Shown here in pieces: positions 52,313 through 61,797 of a stretch of DNA of 64,000 nucleotides (its first letter is position 1; every line of letters begins with the position of its first letter). The translations under genes were made by a program, and so were the position numbers. The stretch is taken from NCBI GenBank assembly GCA_965204905.1, contig OZ242042.1:372001-436000 (forward strand). Reading direction: 5' to 3'. The notes under the pieces were generated by a model. It did no database searches. It saw nothing but the letters and a program-made list of their open reading frames with translations, and was not told the DNA's origin. This DNA is from Bin87 sp965204905 (GTDB lineage: Bacteria > Chloroflexota > Dehalococcoidia > Lucifugimonadales > UBA3495).

Positions 52313-52902
52313 CGGCCCATATGGCTGGATTTCCGTCTGCGACCAGCAGTCGGTACTCCAGGAGGGAAACCGCACGGATAAAACGGCGAATTTGGATGCA
52401 GCGGCTCAAGCCTTGGATGAGGTCGAGGACCTGCTGGGGGACTTCAGGGGATTGGTAAATCGATGTGGGCGGGCCGTTGACGACACATCCGACGGCAGTG
52501 GTGGTTCCACCGGTGCCCAGCAAGCCGGCTTCGTGGATTTCCGCCACAGGCTAACCACTGGCCAGATGCACCAAGCTCAGCATCTCGCTCCATGTTCGCC
52601 TCATACAGTGGGCGGCTCGGATCATCACGATGGCCCAGCGGTTGTTCCGCTGCCGAACGCCCAACCAGCATGGTCGTAAGCCGCACTTCGGCGTCGGCGA
52701 ACAGGCGGTGATGGTCACCGGTCGAGGCGTTCAGGTGGTAGCATCTTTCGCGTGCTCCGGTCTGGCGATGGTGTGTCAAAAACCATCGTCCCCGAGTCTG
52801 GGAACACCGACCTGTTGCCCCATCACGCCGGTACGTTCACGTTGTCGGTGTCCAAGGGCTTAGAGTCGGAGACGACGGGCGCGAACCCAGAAGAGGCTAC
52901 GA
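52313..52902. other. 590-bp interval without a supported gene
   Basis: Overlapping frames on both strands have no consistent protein character. A short minus-strand stretch near 52570-52690 (RWAIVMIRAAHCMRRTWSEM) could be a relic, but it cannot be assigned. Confidence 0.4.
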
Positions 52903-54255
52903 ATGTTTCAAGGCAGAGACGCACCGCCGCAATCGGGACCCGCTGATCAACCCGCTGCGAGACGCCAGTCCAGAATTTACTACGGATGGTGGCTCCTGGG
53001 CGCCGCCGTGGTCATCTCGGTTGCTGCCACGGGCGCTCGCGACAGTTTCTCGCTCTTCGGACGACCCATGGCCATGGAGTTGGGGCGTACCTATGCTGTC
53101 ATCGGCGGCGCGTTGGTCATCGGCCGGTTCGTGCATTGTGTCACTCAGCCCGTCATCGGTTACCTGTTCGACAGGTTCAGCTCCCGCAAAGTCATCCTGG
53201 TCTGCGTCGCAGGAGCTGGCCTCGCCACGGTCGGCTTGCGTTGGACATCCGATTACTTGCACCTGGTTTTCCTGTTCGGCTTCGTGTTTTCCATCGCGAT
53301 GGGCGGCGCCTCTTTGCCCATCCTGTGGCCGCTGGCAGCACGCTGGTTCGTGAAGCGGCTGGGATTGGCGCTTGGTATGTTGACTGCGGCCCCGGCCCTG
53401 GTAAGCACCTTGTTGGCTCCCATCTCAGGCCTGGTATTGGCTAATTACGGCTGGAAAGACGGTTGGCTTGCTCTGGGTGCCATCATTTTGTTCGTAGCCT
53501 TGCCCATCGGCTTGAAGTTTCTGCGCAACTGGCCGTCGGACATCGGACTTAAGCCCGACGGAGACCCGGAGACGCCGCCGGAAATACAGATCAGAGGGAG
53601 CGCGCCCGCGCTCCGACGAGGTCGGTTCGAGGCGGACCGGTGGTGGCGGGCGTTTCGGTCACCGCCCATCTGGTTCCTGTTGCCGGCGTTGGCCGTTGGT
53701 GGCTTCACCGGTTCAGTCGTCTCTGTTTACGTTGTTTCGTTTGCCCATGAACAGGGGTATTCTTTGACCACGGTATCAATAATCCTTCTGGTGATGGCGA
53801 TGCTGCGTGGGGTGGGCGCGGTAGCGGGAGGTTGGCTGGCAGACCGGTTCGTCCGCAAGAAGGTGTTGGCGGCAATCTACCTTGCACAGGGCATCGCCTT
53901 TGTGGCGCTGGCCGTAGGATCTCAGACATTGGCCGGCCTCTGGGTGTTCGCCGTCGTGGCAGGTTTGTGCGGGGCCGTCTGGATGCCCGTTGCATTTACG
54001 TTGGTGGTCGACGTCTACGGACTGCGGTGGCTGGGGACCATTTGGGGGATTGCATTCTTGTGCCAGCAGATGGGGAACTTGGTCGGTCCCCCTCTTGGTG
54101 GGCTGGCGTATGACCTCATCGGCTCTTACGCGTTAGTCTTCGTCGCCTGCGCCTCGATGCAGATTCTCGCGTCCGTCGCCGTATTCGCCATCAATGAACA
54201 GAAATACTCAGCTCGGTACCAAGCCGCTGTGGGAGGACAGGTGGCGGGGAATTAG
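52903..54255 (+). CDS. MFS transporter (OFA/MCT-like)
   Basis: A 450-aa integral membrane protein with about 12 helices in two halves joined by a basic loop (near 230-250, ALRRGRFEADRWWRAF). The start YYGWWLLGAAVVISVAATGA and YLFDRFSSRKVILV, the A-motif between helices 2 and 3, and WLADRFVRKKVLAAIYLAQG in the second half, are typical of the major facilitator superfamily; the W-W start is common in the oxalate/formate and monocarboxylate group. Substrate unknown. AGAGG lies seven bases before the ATG. No operon partner. Confidence 0.87.
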   Translation: MFQGRDAPPQSGPADQPAARRQSRIYYGWWLLGAAVVISVAATGARDSFSLFGRPMAMELGRTYAVIGGALVIGRFVHCVTQPVIGYLFDRFSSRKVILVCVAGAGLATVGLRWTSDYLHLVFLFGFVFSIAMGGASLPILWPLAARWFVKRLGLALGMLTAAPALVSTLLAPISGLVLANYGWKDGWLALGAIILFVALPIGLKFLRNWPSDIGLKPDGDPETPPEIQIRGSAPALRRGRFEADRWWRAFRSPPIWFLLPALAVGGFTGSVVSVYVVSFAHEQGYSLTTVSIILLVMAMLRGVGAVAGGWLADRFVRKKVLAAIYLAQGIAFVALAVGSQTLAGLWVFAVVAGLCGAVWMPVAFTLVVDVYGLRWLGTIWGIAFLCQQMGNLVGPPLGGLAYDLIGSYALVFVACASMQILASVAVFAINEQKYSARYQAAVGGQVAGN

Positions 54256-54351
54256 CCCGACTCCATTGCCCTGAGGGTTTCCCAGAACAGCCAACTGCGC
54301 AACCGGCTGTGAAACGGCCGTTGCGACGGCTGCATCAGCAACGAAGTCCGG

Positions 54352-55030
54352 CTAAGGCGTCGGAGCCGGCCCCAGTATGCGGTGCTCCTGGTTGTCATCG
54401 TTGCGCTGCTCGGCGGGCAGGATCTCGATCACCGCGTTGGAAAGGCCAGCTACGTCCCCGTTGGGGTCGAAGGTGTAACCGTCGCCGATGGCGCCGCTCC
54501 ACGTCAGGTCGTAGAGGCAATCACCGAACCCATCGAAATCCTGGTCGTCCCGGTGCGGCACAGGCACTCGGCGGCGATGTACGCATCGTCGTACGCCGAA
54601 CCCTGGAACCATGGCAACGTGGCGACCGTGCCGAAGCGGGCTTCGTAGTTCGAAAGGAAGTGTTTGCCGGTCTTCGTCCGGAGGTCCAGGTTGGGCGCGA
54701 TTGCCTTCAGGCCGGTGGCGGTGTCGCCGGCGATGTCCAACGCCTCGGGCTGGGTGGGGATTACCTCGGAGCAGAGCGGGTCTTCAAACCCGAGGTCCCG
54801 TACCTGCTTGATGATGGTTCCGCCCGAGAACTCGCCCTGGGGGGCCCGAAAGATGGCGTCCGGCTCGGCGCTGATCAGCTTGGTCAAACTGAGTGCGGAA
54901 GTCGGTGATGTCGGAGGCGTAGCTTTCCGCAGCCACCACCTCGCCCCTCAGTTCCTCGAACCGCGCGACCGTGGTGCGACGCGCGCGCTCGGCGTAGGCG
55001 GAACCGGCTGATCGGGTCAGCAATCCGGCA
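54352..55030 (-). pseudogene. ABC-type branched-chain amino-acid-like binding protein, decayed
   Basis: Three frames in order read as a periplasmic-binding-protein C-terminal half: RRTTVARFEELRGEVVAAES (from 55023), then EPDAIFRAPQGEFSGGTIIK and FGTVATLPWFQGSAYDDAYI, then DLTWSGAIGDGYTFDPNGDV ending at 54352. At least two frameshifts lie between, and the N-terminal half with signal peptide is missing. The family (Peripla_BP_6, LivJ-like) fits YDA-type and G-x-x-x-F-D-x-x-G-D motifs. No ABC permease or ATPase is nearby. Confidence 0.75.
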
Positions 55031-55164
55031 GCGTGAAATTTGCCGTATCAAGCCCGTAGAGCAATTGGAACGCTACTGGTAGCAAAGATTACCTATCATT
55101 GTCGGAAACCGCTTCTTTGGGCTTGTGACGCGCAGGAACGGCCTGTTTTGGGGGAGGTTGCATC

Positions 55165-56718
55165 ATGAATTCACGCCGGTTGCACACGGCACTGACGGGT
55201 GGTGTCCTGCTGGTTCTCGTGGCGGCGCTCGCCGTTGGGTGCGGCGGACCGTCTGATACGGGGGAGTTGCGTTCGGGCCAGGATGCTGCCGTGCCGGCGG
55301 GTGCCCGGGATGTCGATGGAGAGACTCCCACAATGATCGTCAATGACGCGGTCAGCGAACAGCCGGATCCCACTGAGCTGGATCAAGCGGGAAGCCAGGC
55401 CACGGAGCCGGGAGTGCCTGATGTCCCTTCCGGTGAATCCACCAGGACATGGGCCCCTACGCCGGGCGTTGACCCGTCTTCGCAGGATGGCCCCTCTGCA
55501 ACGACTACGCCGGCGCCTAACGAGCCGCCGGCTGCGAAGGGATCCGACAATCCGTTGTCCGGGGATGATCTGGGCGCCTTGACGCGGGGCAACGGTGACT
55601 TCGCTTTCGACCTCTACCGTGAGTTGTCCGCGGCCGACGGCAACCTGTTCTTCTCGCCCCATAGCATCTCGACGGCGTTGGCCATGACCTACGCGGGAGC
55701 GCGGGGCCACACCAGGGACGCCATGGCGGATACGCTGCGGTTCTCGTTGCCGCCGGAGCGGCTGCGCGGCGCGTTTGAGGCATTGTCCGGTGACTTGGGA
55801 TCCCGGACTGCCGGCGAGGATGAGGGCAGTTTCCGTCTGAACGTTGCCAACGCGGTCTGGGCCCAGGAAGGCCATCCGTTCCGGGAGGAATACCTTGACG
55901 TCGTGAAGGCCAGCTACGGCGGCGAGGTGAGTCTCGCCAACTTCGCCGGCGACCCGGACGGTTCCCGCTCGCAGATCAACGGATGGGTTGAGCGTCGCAC
56001 CGAGGGGAAGATCAAGGACCTGATCCCGCCGGACCTCATCGACGGGCTGACCAGGATGGTCCTGGTCAACGCCGTGTACTTCAAGGCGGGATGGCTCTAT
56101 CCCTTCGACGAGTGGTTGACGGCACCTGCTCCATTCCATCTGCTGGACGGCACAACGACTGACGTGGACATGATGCGGGCCACGGAATACTTTGGGTACG
56201 GTGCGGGGGACGGTTACCGGGTCGTTGACCTGCCGTATGTCGGGCGTGAACTGTCCATGACCTTGCTCCTTCCGGAGCAGGGGCGTTTTCGGGAGTTTGA
56301 GGAGCGGCTGGACGGGGGCTTGGTGACTCAGGCGCTGGCCCAGGTCTCCGAGAGTTACGTCGCGCTGGAGATGCCCCGGTTTGAGTTTAATGCCGCGTTC
56401 CGGTTGGGTGAAACCCTGAAGGCCATGGGGATGCCCGCAGCCTTTGACGCCAGCGCCGCCAACTTTTCCGGCATGGACGGTTTGTCGTGCGCGGCGGGCG
56501 ACCATGGCTGCATCTACATCGGCGACGTGGTTCACAAGACCTTCGTATCAGTGGACGAGGCCGGTACCGAGGCCGCGGCGGCCACCGGAGTGGTGATGCA
56601 GACGGAGTCGGCGAAGCCCAGTCCGGTGGAAGTGCGGGTGGACCGGCCGTTCATCTTCCTGGTACGGGACCGACCGACGGGCACGGTGCTGTTTGTGGGC
56701 CGGGTGGCGGAACCGTGA
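55165..56718 (+). CDS. secreted lipoprotein serpin (protease inhibitor)
   Basis: A 517-aa protein. Residues 1-27 are a signal peptide with lipobox (LAVGC), followed by a 110-residue Pro/Ser/Thr/Glu-rich linker, then a full serpin domain (about 140-517): NLFFSPHSISTALAMTYAGA, VLVNAVYFKAGWLYPFDEW, MTLLLPEQGRFREFEERLDG and the C-terminal DRPFIFLVRD signature. The hinge GTEAAAATG has the small residues needed for inhibition, so it should inhibit rather than be inert. Aligning to alpha1-antitrypsin places the scissile bond after Glu (P1) before Ser in MQTES, predicting a target that cleaves after acidic residues. The linker would hold the domain off the membrane. A downstream frame overlaps by GTGA. 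Confidence 0.9.
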   Translation: MNSRRLHTALTGGVLLVLVAALAVGCGGPSDTGELRSGQDAAVPAGARDVDGETPTMIVNDAVSEQPDPTELDQAGSQATEPGVPDVPSGESTRTWAPTPGVDPSSQDGPSATTTPAPNEPPAAKGSDNPLSGDDLGALTRGNGDFAFDLYRELSAADGNLFFSPHSISTALAMTYAGARGHTRDAMADTLRFSLPPERLRGAFEALSGDLGSRTAGEDEGSFRLNVANAVWAQEGHPFREEYLDVVKASYGGEVSLANFAGDPDGSRSQINGWVERRTEGKIKDLIPPDLIDGLTRMVLVNAVYFKAGWLYPFDEWLTAPAPFHLLDGTTTDVDMMRATEYFGYGAGDGYRVVDLPYVGRELSMTLLLPEQGRFREFEERLDGGLVTQALAQVSESYVALEMPRFEFNAAFRLGETLKAMGMPAAFDASAANFSGMDGLSCAAGDHGCIYIGDVVHKTFVSVDEAGTEAAAATGVVMQTESAKPSPVEVRVDRPFIFLVRDRPTGTVLFVGRVAEP

Positions 56719-57720
56719 GCGCGGATGGCGCCGTGGGTCGTGTTTCCAACCCTGAGCCCTCGGCTCTCACGCAGGCGTGCCCGGTGGGTGCGGCGCTGCT
56801 GCCCTGGTTTTCCCTGCCGTCGGGAACCTACCGCCTGTACCCTTACGTCTTGCTGGCCGCCACATTGCTGGCGGGGTGGCCGTTGATCCCGGCAATCGCT
56901 TGGGCGGCGGCACTTGCCGAGCTGCTGCTGGTCGTGCCGGCGGAGGCCGTTTACCCCGCCGGGCGTTTCCGCCCCTGGGGTGGGCCGGCCGGCTGACCAG
57001 GACTGGTTTCCCGGTGTCCATGGGCTTGGCCGTCGGCTACGGCGGCTTGATGGTGGCAATTGCTGCTGCACCGGCGTTCCCGGACGGTGCGTCAGAGACA
57101 TTCGAAGTCTCCCTGACCTGCCGAACCGTTAGGACTATCTGCTGCATCGGACTGCGCAGCTCGGTCCGGCGCAGCCAAACGCGGGAGCCCAAGTTGTGAC
57201 CGGCCCGATCCACGTGCTGTATCAACCGGCGCCACATGATCTCCTGGATATGGTAGCCATCGTGATCGCGGTCATTACTGGGCCAACCGTCGGTTCGCTC
57301 CTGCATCGCTAACCGGCCGGCGCTTCCAATCGGCGCGTACTGTCGCTTTTGGCGGTTGGTTGTCCGATGGCCTGAGTTGTCCGGCCCTTCCCAAGGCTCG
57401 GAAGCTGGGCGGATGGAGGAACGGTCCTGTTCCGCTTCCGGTCCCGGTGGCCCTGACGCTGGCGTTCGTGGCTGCCAGGCCTTATTGGGAGAATGGAGAG
57501 CAGCGGCGCGTTCTCCTCCTCACGGCGGCGGCGACGGTGGTCGGTGCCATGGCGCCCACTCTGCCGCACTTAATCTCCGGCGCCCAAGCCGGTAGGATTT
57601 TCAGCATTTGCTGCTTCCGCCGTCGCTGTAGTCCTGTTCCGGCATCTGAAACGTCGGCAGCGGGTTGAATGCGTCCCGTCGGCTGGCGCCGGCGGCACTG
57701 GGTGAGGCCCGGGCCGCTGC
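56715..57720 (+). pseudogene. decayed membrane-protein gene
   Basis: A GTG at 56715 overlaps the serpin stop and opens a 93-aa frame with two hydrophobic segments (YPYVLLAATLLAGWPLIPAI and AALAELLLVVPA). Further membrane-like pieces follow in other frames: MGLAVGYGGLMVAIAAAPAF near 57020, VALTLAFVAARPYWENGEQR near 57450 and AFAASAVAVVLFRHLKRR near 57610. The order suits one multi-helix protein with several frameshifts. No family was recognised; a short real two-helix protein at 56715-56996 is possible. Confidence 0.4.
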
Positions 57721-57855
57721 TGCGGGTGAGGACTAGCGTGAAACGGATTTGAGCCTATTCGAGGTACGTGGGAAGACGTTCCCCGCAGGGTGGGAGGTGG
57801 CGGTATGGGGTTACGGCCGAATGGCCCCGGGTAAACGGCCCCTCCGTCCATGGGA

Positions 57856-59379
57856 TTAGGGTGATTCCCTTCTGAGGGCGCGCCGCCGATACATCCACAC
57901 GCCAACCGTTGCCAGCCCAACCAGCCCTACGGCGACAAAGTTTGCGATCCTGGGTCCCGTCTCGAACAGCACCAGTGCGCCCAGCGTAATCAGCAACAGC
58001 ATCCCGACACTGACCTTGGCAACGGCCAGCATTTTCCGGCGGGTTGGCCGAGCATACGCCAGCCCGATGATCGCCATCAACAGAGGAAGGAATCCCAACC
58101 CGGAAAATATGAAGGCCACCGAACCCAAAAACCTCCAACTTGAATGTTCATCCCAAGGATACTCCAGCACATAAGGGTAGGCTCCCAACGAGATCGCAAG
58201 AAACGACGAAATCGCCGCAGCCAGAATGAGGAGTACCCTTGGGGTAAAACATGCCGCTGGGCCCGCCACCGCGAGGGCCGCAAAAGAAAATACCAGCAGC
58301 AAGGCAACGCCAGTGGGCAGCGCCGTCTCCAGGGATAGCAGTGAGCCGAAGAAGGTCCGCACCTTGCTGATGAATGAGAAATCAGTCGGCGAATATGGGC
58401 CGACCGCGATGCGCGTAGCCGTTCCATCCGGAGCTACCACAACCACTCCTTGAAGGCCCATGGCCGCAATCAGATTACCGCTGTGCTCATCGTAGAAGAG
58501 GTCGAGCGGCTCAGTGGCTATGACCAGGCTGGCAATATCTCTCTTATCCAGGGCCTGCATCCACCGATTCCCGCCACTCTGGAGGTACCCGTAAGAATAG
58601 ACCTCGCTCAACTCACGATCGCCGCGCTCCCGAACGATCCGTGCGTTTGCGTCATCTAGCTTGAAGACCTCCCCCGATGGTGTCTTCACCCATTCGTTTC
58701 GCTCTTGCTGCTGTAGCGGAACATACTCCCCGCTGATCCTTGTCCAGGTCAGCCCGCCATCCATGCTCTCATAGTTGCCTACGGAAGATGTAACATGACC
58801 ACAGATATAGGCGCCCGATGTCCCGGAGGTCATTCTCTCCACCTGACAAACGCCACGGTCACTATCATAGCTACTGGCCACGCTGGCGAGGGCGGCGGCA
58901 ACAGTAGCCAGGAGCGCGATGCGAGCGCGTATGCTTTCCGCGCCCAAAGGCGGTCTGCTCCATACCCAGAGGGCGATGACCATCGCGAATGGGATGACGA
59001 GCGAGTCCGTCGGGTCCAGGGGCGAACGTGGGCCATCCCCGCCAAATAACCCCAGCAGGTGCAGAATCGCATCATGGACAGGCTCGAACGTGTTGAACGC
59101 TACGTAGAGGAGTGGCAGCGAGACGTAGGCGGCAACGAATGCAGGCCGCGTCCTCCAATCGCTCCCCCTCAACGCGAACGACAGGATGTACGCCAGCACC
59201 GGCGGCGCGAACACCATCCACGCGAGGTCGCTCAGTTTCCCCGGCGCCCATGCTCCCGGCCATAGGCTCTTGAACAGCAAATCGTTAACGAGAAGCACGC
59301 CCAGCGCGGCAAGCGTCACCGGGTGCATCTGTGCGGAAACGGCCTGCCGTCTGAAGTCTGTCGCCGGCCATAAAATCAT
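57856..59379 (-). CDS. polytopic membrane protein with an extracellular BNR-like region
   Basis: About 507 residues from ATG 59379; 59328 and 59457 are alternatives. The N-terminal section VTLAALGVLLVNDLLFKSLW with GKLSDLAWMVF is the signature of a membrane family with an N-D-x-x-(L/F)-K...P-G...G-K-L-S-D motif. A 180-residue exterior loop between helix groups (about 165-350) has a BNR-like turn (YESMDGGLTWTRISG), and six helices follow, with RRALRRESP as the C-terminus. Sensor or transport role unknown. It follows the EVE-like gene by about 100 bp in the same direction. Confidence 0.72.
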   Translation of the reverse strand: MILWPATDFRRQAVSAQMHPVTLAALGVLLVNDLLFKSLWPGAWAPGKLSDLAWMVFAPPVLAYILSFALRGSDWRTRPAFVAAYVSLPLLYVAFNTFEPVHDAILHLLGLFGGDGPRSPLDPTDSLVIPFAMVIALWVWSRPPLGAESIRARIALLATVAAALASVASSYDSDRGVCQVERMTSGTSGAYICGHVTSSVGNYESMDGGLTWTRISGEYVPLQQQERNEWVKTPSGEVFKLDDANARIVRERGDRELSEVYSYGYLQSGGNRWMQALDKRDIASLVIATEPLDLFYDEHSGNLIAAMGLQGVVVVAPDGTATRIAVGPYSPTDFSFISKVRTFFGSLLSLETALPTGVALLLVFSFAALAVAGPAACFTPRVLLILAAAISSFLAISLGAYPYVLEYPWDEHSSWRFLGSVAFIFSGLGFLPLLMAIIGLAYARPTRRKMLAVAKVSVGMLLLITLGALVLFETGPRIANFVAVGLVGLATVGVWMYRRRALRRESP

Positions 59380-59476
59380 GGTTAGGCAAACCCGGACTTC
59401 ATCAATCGCCCTGTTCTGCGCCGTAGTCAATCGGTGCCGTGCATAGCGCTCCAACATATTGCTAACCCCGTACAAC

Positions 59477-59938
59477 CTACCGGGGTTCCTCGATGCGGAA
59501 TACTGTGCGTTGGTCAGAGGGATACCAGGTCAATCCGGTTTTCTCCCTGGGCATTTCGCGGTCCAGCCATTGCACTCGCCGCCGGTGGGGGTATTCCTTT
59601 CCCGCCCAGTATTCACACCCGCTACGCACGACTCCACGGGCCACCGTATGTCCTCCGGACGCCTTGCGGGGCATGATGATGGTATCTCCGGCCTGAATGT
59701 TGTCTCGGAAAGCCAATGTCTGGTTGAGGAAAAAGGTAACGGTTCTTGGCGAAAACGTCACGCCCCGCTCTCTGCAATCCCGGATGTAGTAGCGTTCAAT
59801 TTCGCTGCGCATGGCTTCACCTCCCATCTCATGGATGGGTTGGTCAACTCCGAAGTAAATTCCTACAGAACCGCTCTCGAGGAAGTCCTGCTCCCTGTCC
59901 ATATGGCGGCTCCCACCCCGAACAATCCAAGATGTCAT
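59477..59938 (-). CDS. stand-alone PUA/EVE-like modified-base reader (paralogue of 62487)
   Basis: A 153-aa protein from ATG 59938, with AGGAG about nine bases upstream. It begins TSWIVRGGSRHMDREQDFLE, continues with a helical part and IQAGDTIIMPRKASGGHTVA, then GKEYPHRRRVQWLDREMPRE. The start W-(I/V)-V-R, the middle I-(Q/R)-x-G-D strand and the late x-V-x-W strand are the layout of the N-terminal reader domain of Mrr-like restriction enzymes, which is PUA/EVE-like and recognises modified DNA bases. No nuclease domain is fused here; the nearest is 1.8 kb away, on the far side of two lipoprotein genes. Confidence 0.62.
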   Translation of the reverse strand: MTSWIVRGGSRHMDREQDFLESGSVGIYFGVDQPIHEMGGEAMRSEIERYYIRDCRERGVTFSPRTVTFFLNQTLAFRDNIQAGDTIIMPRKASGGHTVARGVVRSGCEYWAGKEYPHRRRVQWLDREMPREKTGLTWYPSDQRTVFRIEEPR

Positions 59939-59997
59939 TGGTCCCCTCTCCTATTAGTCGTTCACCGAGGATGTGCGTAGTTGAGCATGTCAACCTC

Positions 59998-60460
59998 TCA
60001 CGATGTCAATGGCGGATGCCCAGGCACAGGTGCTTCCTTCACAAGACCGCCGCTGACACTATCAGCAACTGTCACCCACCCAAGTCCACTGAATCTGCAA
60101 CAGTCCCCAACTCTCCCAGTAACTTCCGCCGTGGCCGATCCGTCGATGCGAAGGGCTGCTTGGTTCGCCATAGAATTGCAATCGAGGCCGCGCATGTCAT
60201 CAACCGTCTCCATCGTTACCTGTTCCCGGAATGCCTTGCACGAAACGGCGCGTCCGCGCAAAGTACAGTCGCCATCCGCTGAGACGGCATTCTGCGGCGG
60301 GAGCGCAGGCGAAGGTTCCGCTGTTGGCGTCAGAGCGGGTGCCGGTGTCACAGTAGGGAGACGCTGTGGATCTGGTGCGGGTGGAGGATCGTAAAATGCA
60401 GGGTCGCAGGCAACAGCGGGCCAGCAGGATGATGACGGAAAAAACGATGGCGACTTTCAT
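59998..60460 (-). pseudogene. small lipoprotein with a frameshift in its signal peptide
   Basis: ATG 60460 has GGAGG five bases upstream and codes MKVAIVFSVIILLA, then the frame is lost. From the next frame the protein continues with a perfect lipobox (AVAC), DPAFYDPPPAPDPQRLPTVT and a cysteine-rich domain (NAVSADGDCTLRGRAVSCKA, GRVGDCCRFSGLGWVTVADS) to 59998. Removing one G from the GGG at 60418-60420 would restore LLAAVAC. It begins 10 bp after the TolB-like gene. A homopolymer slip or sequencing error is likely; phase variation is possible. Confidence 0.68.
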
Positions 60461-60470
60461 GGGCTCCTCC

Positions 60471-61697
60471 CTACTGGTCATCGCCAGAAAGGTTGCCCCC
60501 GACCGCATCTCCTTCTACATTGCGCTTGATGAGCGGCGTCCTGACGGAGCCGGTAGGGTCGGTGAGCCAGAGCCATGTTTCGTCCGGCAACAAGGGCGTC
60601 CACACCGCTATGTTCTGGCCGTCCGGCGACCACGACGCGTGAGCGTAGCCATCCCAGATGCGTCTCAGGTTCTGACCCTCGAGCTGGAAGGTGTACAACG
60701 CCCCATCGCCTGGCCTCTTTAGCCAGCCACCATCTACTTCGTAATCTTCGATGGATCGGGACACCAACAGCAGCTGCTCCCCAGTGGGGGACATCTTGAC
60801 CGCCTCATAGGAACCCGGCTCCAATTCTGCAATTGTTTGGATCTCTCCGGTCGCCAGTTCCACAGCGAACAGAGTGGGAACACCGTCGGGGGTGTCTTCG
60901 CCGTTTAAGGGCGTTGCGAAATAAACGCGCTTTCCATCCAGTGACCAGGCGGGAGTGGACATCTCAACGAATGCGTGGGCAGAGCGGTCCTCCGACTCCG
61001 CGCTCAGAGGGAAGACCTTTTGGTAAACGCCCTCAGCCCCCAACACGAACAGGTACCATCGCAAAAACTTGGCATCGGTATCGTGCGTTGTCCAAGCAAA
61101 CACCATGCTCGCCACGAACCTGCCATCCGGTGACCAAGCGGGACCTTTTGCGGCACTTATGACGCGAAGTGGCTGTGGTACCTCTTCGCCGGGGATGAAC
61201 GGCCGCACTGCGGCGTAGATTTCCTCGTAGGTGCTGAGCGTAGTAGCGCCGCCGTAACCGGAGACCGCTGCCAGCCGGTCATCAGCCGACCACGCCATGT
61301 CGTAGTCGGCCCTTACCTGCAAGGCAGGGTTTGAGCGAGTCGATTCGGGGCCCCAACGGGCTATCTTGAGCAGCGATTCTCGGCACCCTCGCTCCAGCCG
61401 ACAAGCTCGATTCAGCCGGCGGCTTTCCGTGTAGGCCAACGCGCCAGACCGCGAAATCGCCGCCTTCAATTGATCGTGGCGGTCGGACCCGACGCGCTGG
61501 ATGCTGCTGCCGTCCACCGGCGCCATCCAGAGCTGGAAATCGGAAAGCGCAACGATGGCGCTGCCGTCGGGCATCCACTCGGGCGAATTATCACCCACCG
61601 TCGCGTGTTCGAGCCGCTTCTGCTCGGGCGTAGTGCACGCAATCCCTGGTGAGCAGGCGATGAGCCCGACAAGGACGACAAGTATGACGACCTTCAT
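60471..61697 (-). CDS. TolB-like propeller lipoprotein B
   Basis: A 408-aa protein from ATG 61697, chosen because GCAGGAC lies about five bases upstream and the signal peptide begins there (VVILVVLVGLIAC lipobox). It aligns over its whole length with the 42891 protein: SPEWMPDGSAIVAL, GPAWSPDGRFVASMV, TPAWSLDGKRVYFAT, VKMSPTGEQLLLVS and HASWSPDGQNIAVW. The blades make a six- or seven-bladed propeller. It shares a transcript with the small lipoprotein downstream (10-bp gap), a pairing absent from the other copy. Confidence 0.85.
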   Translation of the reverse strand: MKVVILVVLVGLIACSPGIACTTPEQKRLEHATVGDNSPEWMPDGSAIVALSDFQLWMAPVDGSSIQRVGSDRHDQLKAAISRSGALAYTESRRLNRACRLERGCRESLLKIARWGPESTRSNPALQVRADYDMAWSADDRLAAVSGYGGATTLSTYEEIYAAVRPFIPGEEVPQPLRVISAAKGPAWSPDGRFVASMVFAWTTHDTDAKFLRWYLFVLGAEGVYQKVFPLSAESEDRSAHAFVEMSTPAWSLDGKRVYFATPLNGEDTPDGVPTLFAVELATGEIQTIAELEPGSYEAVKMSPTGEQLLLVSRSIEDYEVDGGWLKRPGDGALYTFQLEGQNLRRIWDGYAHASWSPDGQNIAVWTPLLPDETWLWLTDPTGSVRTPLIKRNVEGDAVGGNLSGDDQ

Positions 61698-61797
61698 GAG
61701 GTCCTGCCTGTCAACTTTTGGCTCGACGAGTTCATTGCCTTGCTTCACGACCGTGCTTCGGCAGCACTGCAAAATCGTTCCTGCCCTTAAACCTATC

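Noticed and set aside
49994..52375. 793-aa minus-strand frame opposite the FN3 gene
   Set aside because: Arg/His/Gly-rich shadow of a GC-rich gene with a clear signal peptide and repeats on the plus strand.
55171..56535. 454-aa minus-strand frame opposite the serpin
   Set aside because: Low-complexity shadow; the plus-strand serpin is unambiguous.
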